Shown: piece by piece, positions 35,403 through 47,250 of the stretch | How positions within the stretch are numbered: the stretch's first letter is position 1 | Layout: each line of letters begins with the position of its first letter | Assembly: GCA_029216955.1 (NCBI GenBank) | Contig: JANAVB010012165.1 | Location: 1 to 64,000 of the forward strand | Origin: Iris pallida | Taxonomy: Eukaryota; Streptophyta; Magnoliopsida; Asparagales; Iridaceae | Length of the DNA stretch: 64,000 nucleotides | Direction: 5' to 3' | Program-made: the position numbers and the translations under genes | Notes under the pieces: model-generated | What the model saw: only the letters and a program-made list of their open reading frames with translations | What the model was told of the DNA's origin: nothing | Database searches by the model: none

Positions 35403-36362
35403 TCTCAAGACAGTGAAACGACACATTCATCTGACGGTTCATCCGTTCATCATCATCTGATGGTTCATCCGTTCATTCACATTCATTTGACGGTTTATCC
35501 GTTCATCATCATCCGACGGTCCATCCGTTCATCATCATCTGACGGTTCATCCATTCATTCACATTCATCTGACGGTTCATTCGTTCATCATCATTTGACG
35601 GTTCATCCGTTCATTCATATTTATCTGACGGTTCGTCCGTTCATTTACAGTCACCTGACGGTTCATCCCTTCATTATCATCTGACGGTTCATCCGTTCAT
35701 TCACATTCATCTGACGGTTCATCCGTTCATCATCATCCGACGGTCCATCCGTTTATCATCATCTGACGGTTCATCCGTTCATTCACATTCATCTGACGGT
35801 TCGTCCGTTCATTCACATTCACCTGACGGTTCATCCGTTTATCATCATCTAACGGTTCATCCGTTCATTCACATTCATCTGACGGTTCATCCGTTCATCA
35901 TCATCCGACGGTCCATCCGTTCATCATCATCTGACGGTTCATCCGTTCATTTACATTCATCTGACGGTTCATCCGTTCATCATCATCTGACGGTTCGTCC
36001 GTTCATTCACATTCATCTGACGGTTCGTCCGTTCATTCACGTTCACCTGACGGTTCATCCGTTCATCATCATCTGACGGTTCATCCGTTCATTCACATTC
36101 ATCTGACGGTTCATCCGTTCATCATCATCCGATGGTTCTTTCGTTCATTCACATTCATCTGACGGTTCGTCCGTTCATTCACATTCACCTGACGGTTCAT
36201 CCGTTCATTCACATTCACCTGACAGTTCATCTGTTCATTCACATTTATCTGACGGTTCATCCGTTCTTCACCATCCGATAGTTCATTCACATTCATCCGA
36301 CGGTTCACCCGTTCATCAATTCATTTGACGGTCCATCCGTTCATCCTGACGATTCATTTCGT
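35403..36362. repeat. Dyad-bearing minisatellite of E1 (26-30 bp units)
   Basis: About 35 units of (C/T)TGACGGTTCATCCGTTCAT followed by either CATCATC or TCACATTCATC, in alternating short and long versions. ACGG-5-CCGT dyads are present in most units. Same place and orientation relative to the flanking genes as in E2. Confidence 0.92.
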
Positions 36363-36600
36363 TCATTTATCCATATCAGCAACTTGTTGTCCTCGATTAA
36401 TTTGTCTATTTGAAATAATAATATTTGACAAATTATATTCTGCCACGTCCATATTACCTCTGAGCAGATATAATGAATATGATTATTTTCTAAAAATCAA
36501 GAAATATATCATGTCTTGCACCTCTGAATATATTTTATATCGCTATTATTTGTATCTGAACAAGATATACAAGAAATAATAGAGCCACAATAAAATGTCT

Positions 36601-36606
36601 TTTATT
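36601..36606 (-). terminator. Poly(A) signal of the E1 PMD gene
   Basis: TTTATT, i.e. AATAAA on the minus strand, about 60 bases after the last stop codon. Confidence 0.6.
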
Positions 36607-36666
36607 AATCAAAATTTAAGATATTACATAGCATAAAGAAAGACAAGGAGATACAAGACGTTCTTC

Positions 36667-39600
36667 CTACTGAGACGGAGGCATTATCAGATTAGCAATC
36701 TGTTGTTTCAAAATCTGCAACCGTTCTTCACGAGATGCCATCACTTTCCTCCTGGCCTCTTCCATCCCAGATTCTTCATTAAAAACGGGCATGGTCACCA
36801 TTCGGCGAGTGATTTCAGTATTATGAGCTACTACATACTCGTTTCTTTCCTGAGTTATAGCATCAATTTGTTGGATCGAAGTCTGATGCTCTGTAACTTT
36901 ATTTTCTAGCTCCTCTTCGAGATGAGCAATTTCTATTTTCAGCTCAGCAATCCTTTTCTCTCTCCTCTCAGCAGTTGAGATCACCGATTCCAACTTGGAA
37001 TTATATTCAGCAGATTTTGTAGTATATGCATCCAAGAGGTTCTGGAGATTCACTCTTTCAATTGCAGCTGCCTGAGCATTTGTTCAAACTCTGTCTGCAC
37101 TAAGGGTTCCACTTCCCCTTTGTTGAGATCTTTATAGTTCTTCATGGAGATTTCCAACTCATTCAATATATGGTCAAGGAAAGTGGCCTGAGCCCCATCA
37201 CCTTGCTCCCGGATGGCCTTCACCAAGAAAGAGGTCGGACCTCTAACCATGAAGAAATTAGCGTCTTCTTTGTCCATCATTCTATTAATCAGAGGTCCCA
37301 AGGACTCGAAGAAGAATTTGGTGAATGATTGGATGACAAGCTGATTAGTCGCCAGAGCACCAGGAGTCGCAGCAACTCCTGTTGATAACGAAGCAGCAGG
37401 ACGCTCAACTTCTCGTATCTGAACAGCATGCTCTTTGAATAAGGGAACCAAAGTGGAGCTGGTTGCTCCTCCTGGTTGTTCCTCTGTAAAATCAAATCCT
37501 GTCACTTTGCCTGTCATTGGCTATTGATAAAGAGAATCAAAAGTGAAAACAGTCTTACCATGAGTGGATCCAGTAATAAGCCTATCATCTGCAGGCACAG
37601 ACTTTAGCTGAGCAGAAGTACCTTCAGACGCTACGGCCTGGCTGCTTCCTGCTTCAGAGCCACAAGATAAATGGCGGCTGCTACTGGCAATTGTCGTTGC
37701 CAATACTATGTCCATACATGTTTGAGGAGCAGAAGAAGATTCGGGTTCTGTATGAATAAAAGTAATGATGTTAGCTATCAAACTACTTATTAAAAGAAGA
37801 TCGCTAATTTCATTACAATACCTTCGGGAGCAGCAACTGGAGTTTTCTCCACATCCACCTCTTCATCAGCAATCTTCTCAGGAGATCTCGGCACCTCAAC
37901 CTCCTTTTCAGAAATCAGAGTGTCTTGAGGGGATCTCTGGATCTCAACATTCTCTTCTGGATTTTGTGTTTCATCAGCAGTTTCTGATGAAATGCTCTCT
38001 TCATTATCACTTTCCTCGGGAACCTCTTCACTAGCAGCATCAGCGGCATGATCAGCTTCTTCCTGATAACCGAAGTCACATCCATATAAAGGTTCGATCA
38101 TCAAACGATCTTCTTTAGCAAGGGTTGCTCCAGGTGTAAGAGGAAGTTGAGTAGTCTCCGCAGCAGGTAAAGAAGATCGTACGACATTATGCTCTTCCTC
38201 TACAATGTTATCTCTGGGCTCTTCAGCCTCATTTCTCTGGTCCAGCTCTTCCCTCTGCTCAATATCCTCCCTCTGTTCCAGACTAGGAGTCTTATGTCCA
38301 GTCTCAGAAACAGGAGTGGGAGAGGGCATGGGGACTCCCGCTGCAGCGTCTATCACGATTGAAGACGAAACTTGTCTTCTGCGGACCAATCTTTTCCTTC
38401 TATGCAGAGGTCTCTCAGGACTCTCTGCGTCTATTGTCTCGACTTGTTTTTGAACTGAGATCGGTGTGGAAGCTTCTTCCTGCTGAATTGTCTCGGCCAG
38501 CTGCCGAGATTGAGATCTGGTTGTAACCTTTTCTGAAGAATGATCCAAGATCAGTTTCTTCTTCGCAGCTGGAATGGAAGGCTCCTCTCTCCTTCTCTTC
38601 TTGGCCGGAGATTTAGCAACCTTCAAAGAAATACGCAGTGGCGCGTTAACTTCTTCAGGGAACATAGCATCCCTCGAAACTTCTAAGGGTGCATCCACTG
38701 GCTCATGTACCTCATCATTGCCTGGAAGTGACAGGATGACTCCTTCCTTCTTCAATCTCGTTGCAGACGCGAAGCTATCCGAAAGATTGAAGTTCTCAGC
38801 AAAAGTATTCGCTGATGTATAAAATACTGAATAGGTGAACAGCATACGAGGGCCATGACTACTATTCACCGACATCGAGAACGTTGCTTTCGTATCTCGA
38901 GCGTTGTAATAAGCCCAAGCTCGGGCTCCATCTATCAAGAAACCTTTTTCTTGTAGGCATGTGATAGCATTACCTACGTGGAATTGGTCATAACCAAACT
39001 GTCGAGCAAACCGGCTGCGAAGATATGGCTCCAAGAAGCATTCTTCTTCAAATCGATACACCAAGTGGGATGGACGAATTGTTTTCAACCAATTAAAAGC
39101 TGTACGGCTCAAAGGTTGCATCTTTGAGTCAATCATGTTGGTCGACATTTGTTCATATCCGGCAGGAGGATAAGTGCAATAGAAGTTCCACCCTTTACCC
39201 AGGTTCAAAGCATATCTGCAATCTCTCAAAGAAGTGTATTTCCACTTACCGTGAGAGTATCTTCGCAAAAAGCTGCCACTGACTGGTCCCATGTTGGGGT
39301 CCATCAAAGTAGGATGGTGTAGAAGCAACCAACCGAACAGATAAGTATACAGCAATTCTAGCCGAGGAAACTCTTTCTCGCCCTTAGCTTTCGGCATCAA
39401 ATTGACGTACAGGTGGAGACCGGCGTTCAATCTACAAGTCATTGCCGATAAGAGATCCATCTTGTAGCCGAAGACTAGTCGAACGGTGGCAAAAAGAACA
39501 CCGCGATGGAAGCGGTCTATGGCACTTGATCCGGGAACGACGAACCGACGGAGCCAGTACGTCAGAAATCCTGCTAATTGGGCTTCTTTTGACATGAATC

Positions 39601-41332
39601 GATATCCCACTCTCATATAACTCTCAAGAGTGTCTCCTTTCTTTGGAGGAGGACATTGATGATTATCCTTGATCTTTTCATCCAAATCCCCACTTACCTC
39701 CATCAACTTCACCACTTCAGTGCTGCTCAGTGGTTTAAAGAAGTCGGAATAACAGTTATCATGTTCCTTGGTCTTCATTTCTTTAATATGGTTGAGAAAC
39801 AGATAAGGCAACCATTTGGATGAATAGCAGGTATTAGATGTACCACTTTCGTAAAACAAAGAACAGATTTTATAATGACACAGCAGTTCTTCGAAGACTG
39901 CTACCATGTCTGCGTTCTCTTTTCGAAGTTTGTCCAACTCATCATTAGTTGGGACAAATTCCTCATACGGGGCATCCCCCATCGGCAAGTAAGAGATGTA
40001 CTGTATCTCGTGAAGGGCAAACCCGATCTCTCCGCAGGGAGTCATAAAAGTCCCTGTCCTATAATTGTATCTCTCTGCTAGAGCCAGGAATAGATGCGGG
40101 TTGGGAGCAAAACCGTAAACAGTGGCATGCACTGCTTGATACAAGTTAATCTGCAGGAGTTTGTCTTCAAACTTAGTCAAAATCCAGTTTGCTATACAAT
40201 TCCATCTCTTAAAGTCTAGATTCACCAGTCCAGTTAATCTGAGGTCTTGATCTGGATACCTTCCTTCAACCTTCGCGAACTCATTTGCAAATATTGGAAC
40301 TCTCACGGGCATTAACAAAGAAGAATTTTTCGGCGGAATACAACCGGGCTTTAAACCTCTGAGCAAGACACTATATCGTTCCGAAGAACTATAGAACATG
40401 TCTTTCTTATCAGATCCCTTCTTCACATAAATCTTTCCTGGACGGGCATCCTGAAAAGGTGTGAGATTCCATTCCATTTTCCTCGGATAGCTTGCATGAG
40501 CATATCGAGATAAGGGGAGACAGCGGGAGACATCTGGTATCGAGATTGTCCTGTCTTTTTGATGGTCAATCCGTTCTTCCATCCGTGGCCTTGGCTGAGA
40601 GCTCTTTTCAAAAGCCTCGCCAAACAGAAATAGGGGCTTCTTGTGAATGATGGCATCTACCGACTCTAAAGGTTGCCCATTTATCAGACATAACAGAGTT
40701 TCATTATCTTGGGCTACCAAGATAGCTTGGCGGGAAGCTGGCAGATCATACTGTGGGTAGTGCACATAGGACAGGTCCTCTTTGTATTCTGATTCTGAAA
40801 GAGTCCCTACAAAGTTCTCATATCCCGGATCTTCTTTGGTATTAACTGCATCAAACAGAGAAAACAAAAATTCAGCACAAGGAAAAATCAAGAATGCAAC
40901 CATTAGACTGCACAACCATCAGATTGTGCAACATCAGATTGTGCAATCATCAGACTGCGCAACAATCAGACTGCACAGCAAACAGTCATCAGATTGCGCT
41001 GGCAGTTTCGCGCAAAATAGCAACTTGCGCTGACTTTTGCCAGCGCAGTTCAACCGATTGTGCAAGAAATTATTCTTCATAAAAATGAAGAATAAATGGT
41101 TTCGTGCAACCAAACCCTAAAAAGGGTGGCGCAGTATGATCACATCTCTAAAAAGAGATGGATTCTGAAGAACAGTGAAATCAAAAAACCCTAAAGAGAG
41201 TTTTTGATTGGGTCATCTACCTTGCAATGCAGGATGCACAGTCTCGTGGCGAGAAGGACGTCGCACGACCCTAGCCGAAGGCTCGGCGGGGGCCTTGCCC
41301 ATGGCAGCGGCGGAGGATCGCTTGGGAGCCAT
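36667..41332 (-). pseudogene. Antisense PMD / coiled-coil gene of E1, four exons, one frameshift
   Basis: Exons on the minus strand: 41332-41221, 40845-37822, 37747-37559 and 37483-36667, with GT...AG introns in phase. Exon 2 is completely open (1,008 codons). It carries the PMD signatures AGFLTYWLRRFVVPGSS, LRSRFARQFGYDQFH and IRPSHLVYRFEEE. Basic clusters (KKRRREEP, AAKKK, HRRKRLVRRR) that could be nuclear localisation signals and an acidic tail with SPE/SPQ repeats follow. Exon 3 is serine-rich. Exon 4 is a glutamate/glutamine-rich probable coiled coil; a 1-nt loss near 37070 shifts its frame, so only the C-terminal quarter is damaged. It could still yield a PMD protein with a truncated tail. 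Function in the element is unknown. Confidence 0.83.
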
Positions 41333-41427
41333 GGAGATTTGATGGAGAAGAAAGGAAGGAATAGCTCGAGACTTCTCTCTCAGATCACAAAAGCAAAGTA
41401 AAGAATGAAATGAATATCGAAGAGAAC

Positions 41428-41435
41428 TATTTATA
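41428..41435 (-). promoter_or_regulatory. TATA box of the E1 PMD gene
   Basis: TATAAATA on the minus strand about 100 bases before the ATG, matching the position in E2. Confidence 0.7.
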
Positions 41436-41601
41436 GCTTTTCAAAGAGTAACGGCTGCCTCAGACTGCGCCGAAAAAGTCGGACTGATCTATCCGATTGC
41501 GCAGACAGCTTAGTACATGCGCAACTTGATTGAAATTTCAAAATTCAAAGTATTTCAAAATTTTGAATAAGTTCAACTTTCGAAAACTTTGAAGGGGGTC
41601 T

Positions 41602-42500
41602 TGTAGGTCCTAAAAAATCAAGTTGTACACATCAACAAAGTCATGAAGATCAAGAAATGCATCTTTCAAATGAACTACGCAGACATCAGATTGCGCATCA
41701 TACAGATTGGGCATACTAGACTGCGCACACTCTCAAGTGCACAGGCTGACGTGGTAAATCATTATCATTACCTGACATAATCAAATCTTCTGACAGCTGA
41801 CAGCACGGAGAACGAGGCGACTGTTTGTTTAATCGTACAGTACGGCGCTCGAGGACAGCTGGCAGCGCAATCGGCCAGCCTATCTGATGCGCAATCCATA
41901 TTGGCGCAATCCATGCCTGCGCAGTCCATTCCTGCGCAATCCAAAGCCAGCATAATTCAGGTTGCGTACTCTATCAACACAACTGACAATATATACATGG
42001 CATTCATGCCATCAATTGCTCATTACGTGGCAACCGTCTATGCACAATCATGCGCATTTCAATCAAATGATGCCATGTGTCCAAGACAGTTGGCCCATGA
42101 TCAGACAACTGCCTGCACAGTCTACAGTTGCGCAATCTAATTCATGCGCAATCCATCATGCGCAGTCTAGAATAACTAAAAGTTAGTTATTTCCAGAACT
42201 CTATAAATAGAGTTTCAAGTCTCCATTTAAGGAGATCACAGAGATCGGAGATCATCACCAGAGATCAAGAGTTCTTGCCCAAGTGCTGCTGCATTCTTTC
42301 GAGGCTTTTGCCTTCAAATTTCCGAGGCTTTTTGCCTTCAACTTCAACTTCAGAGACTACCGTCTTCAAAGTTCACATCATCCAAGGGATAAAACAATCG
42401 TCTTTTAGATTGGATTCCTACAATTGTACCTTTCCCTGAATTCTTGTAATCTTTGCAAAGTTTATATCAATAAAGTTTTATACTTTTGTTTTTGCAAACA
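41602..42500 (+). repeat. 3' LTR of E1
   Basis: TGTAGGTCC to GCAAACA, 899 bp. It is preceded by the purine tract GAAGGGGG. Palindrome 42171-42191, TATA 42202-42209, AATAAA 42469-42474. Confidence 0.95.
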
Positions 42501-45500
42501 CACAGTACTTAGGATGATCAGTCTTACCGACTTCATCGGGCTTCTTGGGATCTGGGAGCTGGAGCTTGTTGCTTTTGATCAAGCAATCAAAGATGCTCAC
42601 TGTGTCATTCTCGTCAAAGGAGTACTCCACTTTCGGACGAGGTTTCCTTGCTGGAGGTGCAGAAGGAGTAGAAGTAGACGACGTAGGTGGAGCAACATTG
42701 ACCGCCAGAGATTCTTTGTTCTTCAAGTTGATGTTCAAAGTCTCTTTTCCCTTGCGGTTGTTCTGGCGATTGCCACCACTCGATGTCTGATGTTCGTCCC
42801 GGTCGGGGTTAGACATTTGTACCCCTAGCTGTTTGAACTTGTCGGTGCTAACTTCAGCTGCTTTAGCGTTGACAATGAAGGATGGCCAGTCTTGGAACTG
42901 AGTAGATCCCATCCACATACTGATGATAGGTAAAAGATTTGCCTTGCAAGTGTCTATGGTGACAGCGGCCGGAGTTCCAGGAGGCATTTTCAAAGCTTCC
43001 CGACGGAACCTTTCAATGAAACTCTCAGCAGTTTCATTGTGTCTTTGTTTGATTTTATTGAGGGCTGACATAGTCATGTCGTTGATCCCCTCATAGAATC
43101 GTTCCAAGTAGATTTGCTTCAGACCTGAGAAAGAAGTGATACAGCCATCGGGCAAGCTTCTCTACCAATCGTATGCTACGCCAGCTAAACAGCCAACGAA
43201 TACTCTGGTAAAAAGAGCGTCATTTGGCTGAAGTTGGACAGTCATTACCTCAAAGTGGTTAATGAACTGACTGGGAGAAGTGCTGCCATCAAACAGCAAG
43301 ATTATTGGGATCTTGTATTTAGGCGGAAATGGGACTTCATTCCATTCAACTGGGTAAGGTTGCTTGATTCCCAACCTCTGCAAGTTGTCCTTCTTTTTGA
43401 AAGCTTCGAAATGAGTGCGGAGGAGCTTGACAGCTTCATTGGCATCTTCCACTGATGTAGAAGGAGCAGGCTGAATCACAATGTTAGGGGGAGGAACAGC
43501 GTGATAAGCACTACCTCCAATACCTGATTGACTGGGTGTAGGTTGGATCTGTACAGGAGGTACTTGAAGAGATGCTACCCCCAGCCCTGCATTGACAGGC
43601 ACCGACGATGTTATAATTTCAGGATTTGCAGGAGGCACGGTCGGTGGTACCATATGCTGGGCCACAATGATGGAATGCATACTTGTGACCATTTCGGCCA
43701 TGGTTTTCAGCTTGTCTTCTAGCACAGCTATTCGTTGTTCTTGACTAGCTGAACTGGAAGCATCTGGGTCTTCAGTGACAATATAAGCTATCACTTCTCT
43801 AGGTACAGTGGAGGACACTGTCTGTTCTGAACTTTCACTGTATATATCGTAGTCGGAGAAAGAATCATCTCCTGAGTGAGAAAGAGGAAGATGACCGGAA
43901 GGATCTTGAAGATTCCTTTGACCGATTGTGTCTCGGCTTCGGGATCGGGTATGTTGGAATACTCCTTCAGAGGATTCTTGGAGTAAATCCAAATACCGTT
44001 GGCTTGGCTTGCGAGGCTTGCCGTGCTTGGAGCACTTCCTATCCCCAGTGTCTCTGGAAGTCATATTGACAGAAGCATACAAAACTTCGTCTTCGTCTTC
44101 TGACATAGGTTCAGAGTTTGAAAAGTTCAGACGATCGAAGACAGATCGTTTTGTTGTCTGACAACAACACTTGATGACAACTTTGTGATTACAATGGTGT
44201 CCAAGTGGTTGCACTGAAGATGTTGAGATGTTATCCCATTTTTGCTTGAGGTGTTCTCGGAGATCGGGAACAGCAACGGGACGAGAAGAAGTTCGAGGGA
44301 TGTGTTCTTTGACAATATTTGGAATATGGTTCCGGTTCTTCAAATATTTTGTCCCTTGAGTGTACAGGAAAGTACTCATTTTATTGGCATAGGTGTCCGA
44401 ATTATTGATCCTGGAAGTCTGCTTCTGATGCTGGTTGGTCTTCGGCATTGGCTGTTTGCGTTTCACCGAAGTTGGTCGATTGAGATAAGTTCTTAGATCA
44501 GCAAATTCACCCCCAGGGGTTTCTGTCTGAGATACTAGTAATTTTTCCTGTCTTGAACGGGAGATTTGAAGAGTTGGGAGATCTTGAAATTCTGCTACCG
44601 GAGTAGGCAAAATTCCTCTCTGATCAGTACACTTCCCTTGGTAATGAGGGAAGAAGAACCCTTATTAGAGAGAGTTCTTGTACTGACTGGTGCCGGAGCA
44701 CGTTCAGCTTGATCTTCTACGGTAAAAATCAAGGAAGACTGAGAAAAGACCAAAGGGCATTTTCCCTTGTTTTATGAAGAAGGGTTAGCTAAAGAGCGTT
44801 TCCCTCTGTTGTCTTCCAAGTCATGGGACGAGGAAGTTTGAGAAAAGGCCAACGGGCCTTTTCCTTTGTTCTGGGAAGGAGGAGGAATAGCCAAAAGACT
44901 ACCCCCAGTGGATTGCGCAGGAGCAATAGGGTGTTTGGAAAGAGGAGTAGAGCCTTTCTCCTTGCTGTGAGAGGAAGAGAGATTAGCCAAAGGGCTGTCT
45001 CTATTGGACTGCGCTGGCACAGCTTGCGCATGGGTTGATGGCACACTGGCAGGTTGCGCATGAGTAACTCTGGCAGAAAGTCTTCTGGCCTCAGTCACAG
45101 TGGCTTGCGCAGCAGGAGTCTTGTTGCCAGAGTGCTTGGGTTGCACTCTGGTTGCTGGAGTGGTGGACTGCGCAGGCAGAGTTACAGCCAATTGTGCCAG
45201 GGACAGAGGAGTCTTACACTTTGACAGGGCAGCATAGGAAGTAGTTTGTACACTGGCAACAGCAGACTGCGCATGAGTAGTAGAGGCAGATTGTGTAATA
45301 GCAGAGACAACAGACTGTGCAACAGTCTTGGCAGCAGAGACCTTAGACTGCACAACAGTCTTAGTGGCAGAATCAGCAAATTGTGCAAAAGTCTTAGAAA
45401 TAGGCTATGCAACAACAGAGACAGCAGACTGTGCAGCAGTCCTGGGGACCCACATTGGGCGCACTTTCCTCGTGGCAGAAGTTGTTGCAGTGCGAGGGGT

Positions 45501-45646
45501 GGTCCTGGAGTTGATCATGGCTTCATAGGCCGTCTGGTTGACCTTTACAACCAGCGTCTTCTGCGACTTTTCGATAGACGCAACGTCATATTGAGTTGTC
45601 ACTTTCTCGTCGGAGGAGAAAGTCGTCCCCAGCAGAGTCGCTATTT
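42501..45646 (-). pseudogene. E2 gag, N-terminal and capsid part
   Basis: Reads from the primer site into AQS-rich low-complexity sequence, the coiled coil (ALEDKLKTMAEMV-like) and the gag capsid domain. It stops at the E1 insertion within the CVYH motif. Lesions: the start codon is ATA where E1 has ATG (the same base also spoils the primer site). There is a TAG at about 45405, a disturbed stretch at about 44630-44770 relative to E1, and a TAG in GVAYDW*RS at about 43160 where E1 has TAT. Confidence 0.85.
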
Positions 45647-46490
45647 TGTTTACAAAAACAAAAGTTGATCTTTATTTCAACAAACTTTGTAAGAAGATTA
45701 CAAGAATTCTGGAAAAGTACAACTATAGGAATCCGATCTGAAGATGATCGCTTTATCCCTTGGACGATGTGAACTTTGAAGACGGTAGCCTCTGAAGATT
45801 ACAGCAGCACTTCGTCAAGAACTCCTGATCTCTGGTGATGATCTCTGATCTCTGTGTGTGTATATGATCCCCTCTAGGAAGGACTTGAAACTCTATTTAT
45901 AGAGTTCTAGAAATAACTAATTTTTAGTTATTCTGACTTGCGCAGGTTGGATTGCGCATGCTTTGGATTGCCCAGACAATGAACTGTGCAGGCAGTTACT
46001 CGATCGTGGACCATTTGTATGTGACGCGTGGCATTGTTTGATTGAAATATGCTTGATCGTGTACAGACGGTTACCACATGATGAGTAATTGATGGCATGA
46101 AGGCCACGTGTACATTGTCAATTATTTTGATGGAGTACGCCACCTGAATTGTGCTGGCTTCGGATTGCGCTAGGATGGACTGCGCTGGGATGGACTGCGC
46201 TGCAGAGAGTCTGACAGATTGCGTTGCATGTACAGCTGTCCTCGAGCACTGTACTACACGATAAACGAACAGTTTCCTCGTTCTCCGTGCTGTCAGTTGT
46301 CAGAAGATCTGATTCTCTGTCAGATAATGATGACGAGACCATGTCAGCTTGCGCACTTGGATGAGTGCGCAGTTCAGTCTGCACAATTGAATTGTTGTGT
46401 AATCTGTCGTCTGCGCAGTTCAATTGAAGGATGTATAATTTGATTTTCATGACTTTCTTGATGGGTGCAACTTGATTTTTAGGACCTACA
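45647..46490 (-). repeat. 5' LTR of E2
   Basis: Partner of the LTR at 11830, 844 bp. TATA box on the minus strand at 45894-45901; palindrome at 45912-45932. The primer site is at 45629-45643. About seven differences from the partner were counted in 190 bases read from the U5 end. Confidence 0.93.
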
Positions 46491-46495
46491 TATAG

Positions 46496-47104
46496 TACTT
46501 CGGGATATTGTAGATTTATAATATAGTGCCCCATATAATATGCATATTGTGATGTTCAAATATGAGTGGTTCGATACGACACCAAATATCGGTTGGAGAA
46601 TCGATAAATAATTTGGATTCGTCGATATAAATCATCGCAGGAGGTATAGAGGGTTCGACACGTTTGCGATAGAAGGTCAGGCTGTTCAAGTCTACTATAC
46701 AAGCTATCCAAGGCATCGTAGAGATCGATTTGACTGGTGGGCAGTATGCAAGATTAAATCTAGAAATACATTCAACGTTGGAGACCCAGCATACCAAGTG
46801 GACGAGATCGAAAAGCCCCAATACTTGGGACAACAGTCGGATACCATGGATGTTGAATTAGAGGTTGATATACCTCCTGCTGAAAAAAAATAGAGGGAAT
46901 GAAGAGGTTGATATACAAGACTTAGATGTCAACCAGGGGAGAAAGAGGCGTCTTGTCCCAAGTATTGAGACTGAAGAAGAAGAAAAAGAAGAAGAAGAAG
47001 AAGAACTTGATGAGGATGAGGATACAAATAAAGTCGACGATGAGGATGAGGATGATGATGAGAATGAAGACGAGGACGAGGACGAGGACGATGACGATGA
47101 TTAA
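46496..47104 (+). pseudogene. CACTA transposase, C-terminal part (DUF4216-like) and acidic tail
   Basis: It resumes in phase after removal of E2 and one TATAG (DFDYY | VLRDIVD). Features are VMFKYEWFDTTPNIGWRIDK, then AIEGQAVQVYYTSYP and WWAVCKIKSRN, the conserved end of plant CACTA transposases. A nearly pure D/E run terminates at 47104. Stops occur at about 46517 and 46606. The frame slips in the A8 run at about 46883, shifting into the acidic tail. Confidence 0.82.
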
Positions 47105-47250
47105 ATATCGGTATATTTCAGTTCATATTTTTGTCGAGGTCAAGGCTGCTGACGAGGACGATTCGGTTTAAATTAAACTTCTGTGTTCTCCTTTTAGTTC
47201 ATGTTTTTGCCGTTCGATCATCTACTTATTATATGATTTTCTTTTTGCAG

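Larger units (their letters stand above)
25138..42500 (+). mobile_element. E1: full-length plus-strand Tat-lineage element, TSD CACAG
   Basis: Two 899-bp LTRs enclose 15.6 kb of internal sequence. CACAG is repeated exactly at 25133-25137 and 42501-42505. It is the same family as E2, in opposite orientation and inserted in E2 gag, so E1 is the younger insertion. Sense order: gag, protease, linker, reverse transcriptase, RNase H, second RNase H, integrase. Then come two minus-strand genes and the minisatellite, ending at a polypurine-like tract (GAAGGGGGTCT, 41591-41601). The sense frame carries at least eight stops and one 1-nt deletion, so E1 cannot make its own pol, though trans-complementation is possible. 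Confidence 0.95.
11830..46490 (-). mobile_element. E2: minus-strand Tat-lineage Ty3/gypsy element interrupted by E1
   Basis: Two 844-bp LTRs bound the element, with the duplication TATAG on both sides (11825-11829 and 46491-46495). Without E1 it is about 17.3 kb. Order on the minus strand: 5' LTR, primer site, gag, protease, reverse transcriptase, RNase H, second (archaeal-type) RNase H, integrase. Two genes on the opposite strand follow, then a polypurine-like tract and the 3' LTR. Dual RNase H domains and extra antisense genes mark the Tat lineage (Ogre/Retand-like). gag-pol is broken by several stops and frameshifts. It landed in the DUF4216-like part of the CACTA transposase. Confidence 0.93.

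Noticed and set aside
35403..36362. Regular direct repeats resembling a CRISPR array
   Set aside because: There are no unique spacers; units are contiguous 26-30 bp variants in a plant retrotransposon, so it is a minisatellite.
11830..46490. A single large inverted segmental duplication
   Set aside because: Each half has its own LTR pair and exact target duplication (TATAG and CACAG), showing two independent insertions.
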